Source: Candidatus Saccharibacteria bacterium UBA6224 (GTDB lineage Bacteria > Patescibacteriota > Saccharimonadia > Saccharimonadales > UBA4665). From it: DNA of 28,619 bases. The position numbers and the translations under genes were made by a program. The notes under the pieces are model-generated. The model ran no database searches. It was given only the letters and a program-made list of their open reading frames with translations, and had not been told where the DNA came from. Location: positions 18,327 through 46,945 of the forward strand of contig DJWS01000006.1 of NCBI GenBank assembly GCA_002441585.1, written 5' to 3'. Of this stretch, positions 23,241-28,619 are shown piece after piece; the stretch's first letter is position 1; each line of letters opens with the position of its first letter.

Positions 23241-23485
23241 CAGGCATGGTGGGGGTGGATTGTCCCAGCCTTCGCCAGATCTTCGGATGACATACGACGT
23301 AAGAGACTCTATTCATTCACTAATTTCGCAAACGCCGGACAGCCTAACAGTTAAGAGTAGCCTTTCATTGTCTACTAATACTATGTGGATAAACACGACT
23401 CTATACGTTATTTCAAGTTATTAATTTAGAGATCAGAAAGAATTTAACAGGGGTGGCTTAACTAGCTCTTTATTATCTCTTTCTA
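23241..23485. other. Non-coding stretch, left end of the suspected island
   Basis: No credible gene. It holds the 14-nt tRNA-end repeat and one 9-mer identical to the DnaA-box consensus (TGTGGATAA, 23384-23392). The rest is AT-rich, from about 23390 on, without repeats that would suggest an origin. Confidence 0.5.
23247..23260 (+). repeat. Left direct repeat: copy of a tRNA 3' end (candidate attachment site)
   Basis: 14 nt identical, in the same orientation, to 28569-28582, which is the CCA plus acceptor end of the tRNA(CAU) gene on the minus strand. No other part of a tRNA is recognisable here. Confidence 0.6.
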
Positions 23486-23944
23486 CTATTTATCCGGATT
23501 AAGCAGTGATAATTGAGCTGGTTCATCATCCAAGACCCAGTACCCAAACTTTCGAGCGCCCACCCTCTTAATAATGCCGTCTTTCTGCATCATAACTAGA
23601 GTAGTAGTGATCGCGGTGGCCTTGAGACTCGGCATGGCGTTTTGCAACTCACTATTTGTTACCTTGCCGTTCTTCCGTATGAGCTCTAGAATCGTTTTGC
23701 GACGTACCTCGGTGCTAAGGCCCCTTAGACGTATGTGCTCACCCGGCTTACCTACGAACTCATAATATTGGTGGGAAAGTATATACCTTGCTCCCTTAGT
23801 GTGCCCGACCAGCTCAATTAAACCGAGGCTCATAAATTTGTCACGATAGTGTAAGTCCGAAGCACGATTTTTAACGCCCTGCCTGATGTTCTCGAGCTCA
23901 ATTATCTCCCTGATGCTTAACTCTTCATTGTGTCTCGCGCTTTG
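23486..23944 (-). pseudogene. 5'-truncated winged-helix regulator fragment
   Basis: An ATG at 23833 gives 115 residues, but the frame stays open upstream to a TAA at 23945-23947, and those 37 codons look coding (EELSIREIIELENIRQGV, then RASDLHYRDKF). They contain no ATG, GTG or TTG. The continuous product resembles the C-terminal region of larger AlbA_2/divergent-AAA-type ATP-binding regulators: LIELVGHTKGARYILSHQYYEF, then a winged helix (RRKTILELIRKNGKVTNSELQNAMPSLKATAITTTLVMMQKDGIIKRVG). The N-terminal catalytic/ATPase part is missing, so I call it a remnant. Translation from 23833 as a small DNA-binding protein remains possible. The family assignment is from memory. Confidence 0.5.
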
Positions 23945-23973
23945 TTATGTGACTAATGCCACATAAACAAGGA

Positions 23974-24003
23974 TTGCAGAATAGCACGGGTTGTTGTTAG
24001 GAT
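23974..24003 (+). promoter_or_regulatory. Promoter of the beta-helix gene
   Basis: TTGCAG (23974-23979), 18-bp spacer, TGT-TAGGAT (hexamer 23998-24003, TG-extended). The short leader carries GGGGAG 5 nt before the ATG at 24036. Confidence 0.55.
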
Positions 24004-24035
24004 CAGCTTAAGCACTTTAAGGCTGGGGAGATTTC

Positions 24036-26939
24036 ATGAAACCGAGAATTCAATCAGGAGTTGGGCCTGGCTTGCTCCGTAACATAAGTAAAAGTCTACG
24101 TAAATTGTGTGTCCAAAATATTCAATATAATCGTAGTAACCTGCACCATAGATGGACACATGCCTCGATATTTGTTGTGGTTTCGCTCGCTATCGCGTTG
24201 CCCGTATTCGTCTTTGGGCGGGCCCAGGCAGATACGTTGCCTGTTGTGAATGAATCGGGCACCCTTAACAGCAATGCGACTTGGACGCCAGATAACGTCT
24301 ACTTGATCGAGAGTCAGCTTACTATACCCGATGGCATTACTCTGACGATTCAAGCTGGGACCATAGTAAAGTATAAATCTGGCTGGGGTTATAACAGTAT
24401 CACGGTTGCCTCCGGCGGTACCCTAGAAGCCACTGGAACCTCCATCAACCCTGTAATCTTTACGAGCGACAGGGACGATAGCATAGGTGGGGATACGAAT
24501 GGTGACGGGAGCGCAACATCACCAGCTTTCGGGGATTACAGTACGGCAGTGGCCACATCCTCCTACGGTACCGACAATACTATAAGTATTGCTCACGGGG
24601 AATTTCTTTATGGAAGCCAAGCAGTCAGTGTAGATTGCACGGGAAGCTCTGGGAACTCCGTAAATGTCACCGATAGTGTCATTAAGGGCCAACTCCAAGC
24701 GCAGTATTGCGAGGATGGCGTGGTGTTATTTAAACGCAACCAGTTTGAATTACCCTCATCTACTTCATCGCCAGCAGCCTATATATACGGTGGCGATCCT
24801 AGTGGCATCGTGTTGGGTGGGACGGACGAAAATACGTTTACGGGCAGTGGGGAAGCTGTAGCAGTCCACGTACAAAATACTGTCATTAACTCTGGTTTGA
24901 CTTGGACGGTCTCTGGCACCAGTGGCGCTGTGGTTTGGTCTGATGGCCTAACTGTGGATGGCACACTAAACTTGGTGGCTGACGCCGTTGTTAAGATTAG
25001 CCAATATAATAATGGATTTACTGTCGGTTCCGGTGGTACCCTCGAAGCAACCGGCACCTCCTCCGACCCAGTAGTTTTCACAAGCCTAAAAGACGATAGC
25101 GTAGGTGGGGACACGAATGGTGACGGGAGCGCAACATCACCAGCTTTCGGGGATTACGGCGCTGCGATTACTACGGACTCATACAATAGCAGTAACGCCA
25201 CTGTAGGCATCTCTCACGCGGAATTCAGATATGGCGGTCAGCCGATAGCCCCTTTTTGCACCGGTAACAGCAACGTATCGTTTACCATAGACGACAGCAT
25301 CATTAAGGGGCAGGTCTACATCGTCAACTGTGAACAGGGTTCAGGCAGCGTGCTTCTCCGGCGCAACCAGTTTGAACTACCCTCGGGTAGTGGGTACACC
25401 GCAGTTAACGCACAGGGCAGCGATCCTAGTGGCATCGTGTTGGGTGGGACGGACGAAAATACGTTTACGGGCAGTGGACAGGCAATCACGGTTTTGGTAG
25501 CAAACAACAACCCAACTGTTTCTACAGGCTCAACCTGGGTCGTGAATGGCACGAGTGGTGCTGTAATCGAGACAAGTGGCATAAGTATTAGCGGCACATT
25601 AAATCTAGGAGCTGGTGCGGTAATAAAAATGACCCCTTATGGTACGGGTTTCTATGTTGCCTCCGGCGGTACCCTAGAAGCCACTGGAACCTCCATCAAC
25701 CCTGTAATCTTTACGAGCGACAGGGACGATAGCATAGGTGGGGATACGAATGGTGACGGGAGCGCAACATCACCAGCTTTCGGGGATTACAGTACGGCGA
25801 TTACTACGAACTCATATGGAAGTAGCAATGCCACCGTAGGCATCTCTCACGCGGAATTCAGGCATGGTAATCAATCGATGTCGCCTATCTGTACCGGCAA
25901 TGATGATATGTCCGTATCGTTGACTGACAGCGTAATAAAAGACCAAGTCTACGCGGTCAACTGTGGACAAGGTGTTATCTTGGTGCAGCGTAATCAGTTT
26001 GAGCTACCTAGCAGTAGTGGCTATCAGGCAGTATATTTCCAGGGTGGTGACCCAAGCGGTATTACGCTTAACGGTACGAACGAAAATACGTTTACAGGAT
26101 CGGGCAAAAGTCACGTCGTTTTAGTACAGAATGGCGAGGTCTCTACGGGCTCTACCTGGGTAATAGACGGGACGGGTGGGGCAGTCGTTGAAGTATCTCA
26201 GGTTAGTGTATCGGGAACAGTAGATATAAATTATGGTGCCATTGTGAAAATTAATGGCAACTTCGGGTTCGATGTTGCCGATGATGGCATTTTTGATGCT
26301 ACCGGTACCTCCACGAACCCTGTGATTTTCACAAGCAGCAAGGATGATAGTGTCGGGGGTGATACCAATGGGGATGGCCAATCTTCTGCGCCTACGACTG
26401 GCGATTACGGCACTGCTATACGATTTGAGGAATCGGGCAGCTCAGACCATGTGTCATATGTCGTTTTCAAATATGCTGGGAGCACAATATCAATTGGCAC
26501 ATGGTCGATTTTGAGCGTAGACAATGTCCAATTTACGAATAACGGAGCAGCCTTCGTTGCCGATACGACGACGACCGAGAATCCTATTTTAGGATCGCTG
26601 GCTCCAGAATGCCTTTGGCCTTATGGTAATACGATTAGCATTAGTAACAGTTGGTTTGGATCGGGGTCAGGCTTGGGCGTGCCAGGCTCGTCCATGGACA
26701 TATCTGGTTACTTGGGACAGCAATTGCCAGATGGGTATCCAGGATTAGCAAATGCGTATAACGACTTCACTACGCTTATGCCGCTAGTGGGCAATTTAGG
26801 CGATAATACCCTTCCTTGGACGTTATTCTACTGCGATATCATTGCTTTCCCTGTTACACCCGTCAACTTAGTCAATTTCGTTAATGGCACCGCTATTGCA
26901 TCAAGCCCACTCTGGACTGACACGAATCTTGTCCAATGA
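24036..26939 (+). CDS. Secreted right-handed beta-helix repeat protein with four ~208-residue modules
   Basis: 967 residues. A long charged N-region precedes a signal peptide core (ASIFVVVSLAIALPVFVFG, 43-61), with cleavage likely after AQA (65). Four modules begin near V124, V330, V541 and V747 (spacings 206, 211, 206). Each holds S/D-G-G-x-L-E-A-T-G-T-S-x-x-P-V-I/V-F-T-S, then GGDTNGDGSATSPAFGDY, an EF-hand-like D-x-N-x-D-G loop likely to bind calcium. Modules 1-3 also have RNQFELPS and GGTDENTFTGSG. Module 4 is degenerate. Short strand repeats with Gly/Asn turns indicate a parallel beta-helix (pectin-lyase-like fold), typical of adhesins or polysaccharide-binding proteins. There is no LPXTG or C-terminal membrane segment, so it is probably released or non-covalently attached. 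Parts of the modules are identical at DNA level. Confidence 0.8.
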   Translation: MKPRIQSGVGPGLLRNISKSLRKLCVQNIQYNRSNLHHRWTHASIFVVVSLAIALPVFVFGRAQADTLPVVNESGTLNSNATWTPDNVYLIESQLTIPDGITLTIQAGTIVKYKSGWGYNSITVASGGTLEATGTSINPVIFTSDRDDSIGGDTNGDGSATSPAFGDYSTAVATSSYGTDNTISIAHGEFLYGSQAVSVDCTGSSGNSVNVTDSVIKGQLQAQYCEDGVVLFKRNQFELPSSTSSPAAYIYGGDPSGIVLGGTDENTFTGSGEAVAVHVQNTVINSGLTWTVSGTSGAVVWSDGLTVDGTLNLVADAVVKISQYNNGFTVGSGGTLEATGTSSDPVVFTSLKDDSVGGDTNGDGSATSPAFGDYGAAITTDSYNSSNATVGISHAEFRYGGQPIAPFCTGNSNVSFTIDDSIIKGQVYIVNCEQGSGSVLLRRNQFELPSGSGYTAVNAQGSDPSGIVLGGTDENTFTGSGQAITVLVANNNPTVSTGSTWVVNGTSGAVIETSGISISGTLNLGAGAVIKMTPYGTGFYVASGGTLEATGTSINPVIFTSDRDDSIGGDTNGDGSATSPAFGDYSTAITTNSYGSSNATVGISHAEFRHGNQSMSPICTGNDDMSVSLTDSVIKDQVYAVNCGQGVILVQRNQFELPSSSGYQAVYFQGGDPSGITLNGTNENTFTGSGKSHVVLVQNGEVSTGSTWVIDGTGGAVVEVSQVSVSGTVDINYGAIVKINGNFGFDVADDGIFDATGTSTNPVIFTSSKDDSVGGDTNGDGQSSAPTTGDYGTAIRFEESGSSDHVSYVVFKYAGSTISIGTWSILSVDNVQFTNNGAAFVADTTTTENPILGSLAPECLWPYGNTISISNSWFGSGSGLGVPGSSMDISGYLGQQLPDGYPGLANAYNDFTTLMPLVGNLGDNTLPWTLFYCDIIAFPVTPVNLVNFVNGTAIASSPLWTDTNLVQ
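24405..24547 (+). repeat. 143-bp exact direct repeat, copy 1
   Basis: Identical to 25656-25798 (offset 1251 bp, 417 codons). It encodes the start of module 1. Synonymous positions are also identical, which indicates recent duplication or gene conversion. Confidence 0.95.
24793..24850 (+). repeat. 58-bp exact direct repeat, copy 1
   Basis: Identical to 25420-25477 (offset 627 bp, 209 codons), linking modules 1 and 2. It encodes DPSGIVLGGTDENTFTGSG. Confidence 0.95.
25420..25477 (+). repeat. 58-bp exact direct repeat, copy 2
   Basis: Second copy of 24793-24850, in module 2. Module 3 has a diverged version. Confidence 0.95.
25656..25798 (+). repeat. 143-bp exact direct repeat, copy 2
   Basis: Second copy of 24405-24547, at the start of module 3. 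Module 2 shares only part of it (identical over ACGAATGGTG through GGGGATTAC). Confidence 0.95.
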
Positions 26940-26945
26940 TATGAT
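26937..26945 (+). promoter_or_regulatory. Extended -10 TGaTATGAT overlapping the upstream stop codon
   Basis: The TGA stop of the beta-helix gene (26937-26939) supplies the TG extension; TATGAT (26940-26945) is 6 nt before the ATG at 26952. Leaderless start. Confidence 0.6.
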
Positions 26946-26951
26946 TTAAGC

Positions 26952-27752
26952 ATGGAAGATAACGACCAACAAAACAGAAACACACAACAGCCGCAAGTGT
27001 CTAGGCCCAATATGAGTGGCAGGATGGTCGTCCAGCCCTCGGCATCATTCATCGAAGAGCTCAATTCCTCACAGTCAGTACCCGGTCAGCAACCAACACT
27101 TAAAAGCGTGACTCAGGCAATTCCGCCAGCTGAAGTTCCGCCTATCTTGCCAAGCTTCGCACCTCAAGAGGCCACAACTAGTACCGCAGGTAATCCTGAA
27201 CAGGCTCAGGAACCGAGCCCAATTGATCAAAATGCTTCTAGCAAAATTACAGTGGTGCGCGTCCTTGCCTCCGTAATTGTATTGTTGGATGTAATCAATG
27301 CCTACACATGGTATATCAGTCACCAGGTAGGGTTATGGCATTGGGTACGTATCTTAGAAATTATTGCCAGCCTAGTGCTCGCAATCGGGATATTTAGGTT
27401 GAGTGAAGCCGCTCGTTCGTTTTATGTATCCCTGGCATTCTTGCTTGTCACGTTATCAGTGGTCGGAATGATTATCTCGTATCTTAGCTTGGGTAACACA
27501 CCAGTCGCGCGCCATACTCTGACCAAAACCGAGATCGAGCATTCTATTGAAGTAGCAGAAAAGAACCCGTCCTTGACTCCGCGGGACAGACAGTTGGCAC
27601 TGCAAAAATTCAATGACGAGCTAAGCTCATTGTCGGACAGCTCACTAGAGCGCAACTTTAAACCATTCTTGACTGACGGTTTAGCATTGTTGGTGGCGAT
27701 TGGACCGCTGATTCTCCTAACGCGAGCGCCTATAAAACAGGTCTTCAAGTGA
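26952..27752 (+). CDS. Four-helix membrane protein with disordered N-terminus (unknown)
   Basis: 266 residues. Residues 1-97 are Gln/Pro/Ser-rich and disordered. Membrane segments at about 103-122, 131-150, 157-180 and 240-257. Between the last two is a ~55-residue charged helical segment (TKTEIEHSIEVAEKNPSLTPRDRQLALQKFNDELSSL). No family is recognised. The next gene starts within its stop (GTGA, 27749-27752), so the two are probably co-translated and their products may interact. Start assigned by the -10 spacing. Confidence 0.65.
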   Translation: MEDNDQQNRNTQQPQVSRPNMSGRMVVQPSASFIEELNSSQSVPGQQPTLKSVTQAIPPAEVPPILPSFAPQEATTSTAGNPEQAQEPSPIDQNASSKITVVRVLASVIVLLDVINAYTWYISHQVGLWHWVRILEIIASLVLAIGIFRLSEAARSFYVSLAFLLVTLSVVGMIISYLSLGNTPVARHTLTKTEIEHSIEVAEKNPSLTPRDRQLALQKFNDELSSLSDSSLERNFKPFLTDGLALLVAIGPLILLTRAPIKQVFK

Positions 27753-28543
27753 GATTACAGTCAGCAGTAGATTTGCTTAAACAGTGCAAGACCGAGGGGC
27801 TTAAATATCATGACGCCACGCAGGTGCTCATGAAGCAAGGATTTAGCCAAGAAGAAATTGAACATGCCTCGTACGAATTTCCTTACAGCGATGCTGAGTC
27901 ACCCAATCCTGGTGACATTGTCCCGAGAGACGCTTCAGATCAATCATTCGCCAAAGCTGTTATCCGCGAGAAGGCAATCGACAGCAAAAAACGGAACCTG
28001 TACAAAGACATCGTACTGGGCTTATTCGGTGGCCGGAGTATTGTCGGGAGATATTATGGCACTAAGACCATCAGTGACTACGCTGCTCTCAAAGATCTGG
28101 AGGCAAATACCCTGGACGGTTCCTCGCAAAACGGTACGAGAGTATTCCAGCGCCACAGGGTTGTGAGGTATTACGCGATATTAGCCCTATTACCACTTAT
28201 ATTCCTGGTACCGTATTTTGTCGGACTCATGCTGCACGCTATACCGATACTACTTCAGGGGCGCAATCATGCTAGCCTTGTCACTACAAGCTTGCTATTG
28301 TGGTCGGCGCTCGGAAGCGCGGCATATATTTACATAGTGTGTTTGCTTTTCTTCGCGCGAAAAGAGGCAACAATTGTCAGGAGTATCTACGTAATGATGG
28401 GGCTGGAGACGGTGGCTTTTGTACTGGCGGCGATTGTCGCCCGGTCGAGCTTCTGGATAGTAGTTGGAGCGGCGACCTTGATACCGGGGTATTGGATCAG
28501 TAGTCGTGTCGGCTTGCTGTCGGCGATTAAGGCAGAAAAATAG
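27749..28543 (+). CDS. Four-helix membrane protein with N-terminal UBA-like helical segment (unknown)
   Basis: 264 residues starting at GTG (27749) in a 4-bp overlap with the preceding gene. Residues 1-45 (AVDLLKQCKTEGLKYHDATQVLMKQGFSQEEIEHASY) look like a short three-helix UBA-like module seen in CPR membrane proteins. A loop with FGGRSIVGRYYGTKTISDY follows, then membrane segments at about 141-168, 177-203, 211-231 and 234-252. No family is recognised. Its stop codon overlaps the terminator stem at 28543, and the gene converges on the tRNA. Confidence 0.65.
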   Translation: MRLQSAVDLLKQCKTEGLKYHDATQVLMKQGFSQEEIEHASYEFPYSDAESPNPGDIVPRDASDQSFAKAVIREKAIDSKKRNLYKDIVLGLFGGRSIVGRYYGTKTISDYAALKDLEANTLDGSSQNGTRVFQRHRVVRYYAILALLPLIFLVPYFVGLMLHAIPILLQGRNHASLVTTSLLLWSALGSAAYIYIVCLLFFARKEATIVRSIYVMMGLETVAFVLAAIVARSSFWIVVGAATLIPGYWISSRVGLLSAIKAEK

Positions 28544-28559
28544 CCCACGCAAGGTGGGC
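28536..28559 (-). terminator. Hairpin terminator between the island and the tRNA
   Basis: Stem GCCCAC/GTGGGC (28543-28548/28554-28559), 5-nt loop. On the minus strand it is followed by TATTTTT, so it ends the tRNA transcript; on the plus strand the T-run is interrupted. Confidence 0.75.
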
Positions 28560-28568
28560 CATGTTTCT

Positions 28569-28582
28569 TGGTGGGGGTGGAT
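28569..28582 (+). repeat. Right direct repeat: 3' end of the tRNA gene (candidate attachment site)
   Basis: 14 nt identical to 23247-23260, lying inside the intact tRNA. The two copies bound 5.3 kb. Confidence 0.6.
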
Positions 28583-28619
28583 GGACTTGAACCATCGACC
28601 AAAGGATTATGAGTCCTCT
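28569..28619 (-). tRNA. tRNA with CAU anticodon (Met or Ile2), 3' part; 5' end outside window
   Basis: Read on the minus strand: anticodon arm GAGGA-CTCATAA-TCCTT (anticodon CAT), variable region TGGTC, T-arm GATGG-TTCAAGT-CCATC, acceptor 3' strand CACCCCC, discriminator A and an encoded CCA (28571-28569). The D-arm and the acceptor 5' strand are missing, so elongator Met, initiator Met and lysidine-modified Ile cannot be separated. The 3' end faces the island, and its last 14 nt recur at 23247. Confidence 0.88.

Noticed and set aside
23384..23392. DnaA box and possible replication origin
   Set aside because: Only one consensus 9-mer was found, with no cluster, no dnaA/dnaN and no iterons; one copy in 28 kb is close to chance.
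24405..25798. CRISPR array or insertion sequence in the repeat region
   Set aside because: Repeats are long, few and in frame within one secreted protein; no transposase and no terminal inverted repeats were seen.
28387..28602. Minus-strand ORF covering the end of the window
   Set aside because: It runs through the tRNA gene and the terminator; the apparent protein is a shadow of the tRNA and the 27749 gene.

Overview
The window looks like a chromosomal segment of a Patescibacteria/CPR bacterium, most likely a Candidatus Saccharibacteria-type genome. This is an inference from gene content: short genes on both strands, many small membrane or secreted proteins with low-complexity tails, a 64-residue conserved CPR-type small protein, a MurC-like ligase, YggT, LssY_C and DUF1295 proteins, and no biosynthetic operons. 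TGA works as a stop codon (for example at 4598, 5687 and 26939), so the recoded CPR lineages that read TGA as Gly are excluded. No marker gene fixes the taxon.

Layout. 1-1740 is the 3' part of an RND efflux permease. It converges on a PafA/Dop-family (Pup ligase/depupylase) gene at 1743-3128, preceded by a 65-residue helical protein and a cluster of CATCACA motifs. An AlkA-type DNA glycosylase and a small unknown protein diverge at 4164/4275. 4651-6362 holds a three-helix membrane protein and a tandem pair of paralogous single-pass proteins. 6416-9154 encodes a large exported, membrane-anchored SGNH hydrolase. 9279-15851 alternates housekeeping genes (DUF1295 enzyme, TsaC, MurC-like ligase) with single- or double-pass proteins carrying exposed domains. 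16073-16267 is a small protein behind a near-consensus promoter. 16362-18234 and 21087-22729 are two ABC-2 exporters (ATPase plus permease). Between them lie an unknown 367-residue protein, a tRNA-dihydrouridine synthase and a four-helix membrane protein. YggT follows at 22805-23185 with a clear terminator.

From about 23247 to the right edge the character changes: lower GC to the eye, a 5'-truncated regulator fragment, a secreted beta-helix repeat protein with exact internal DNA duplications, and two overlapping polytopic membrane genes. The block ends at a tRNA(CAU) gene on the minus strand. The last 14 nt of that tRNA (28569-28582) are repeated exactly and in the same orientation at 23247-23260, just after the YggT terminator. 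This is the geometry left by an element integrated at a tRNA 3' end, although no integrase is visible.

A feature of the whole window is its start sites. About 17 genes have a TANNNT -10 hexamer 6-9 nt before the start codon and no usable Shine-Dalgarno, so their mRNAs should be leaderless or nearly so. A second group (PafA-like gene, SGNH hydrolase, 64-residue protein, YggT, beta-helix protein, 224-residue membrane protein and others) has a Shine-Dalgarno and, in several cases, a -35/-10 promoter further upstream. Most extended reading frames upstream of the first class run through the promoter, so I moved those starts downstream.
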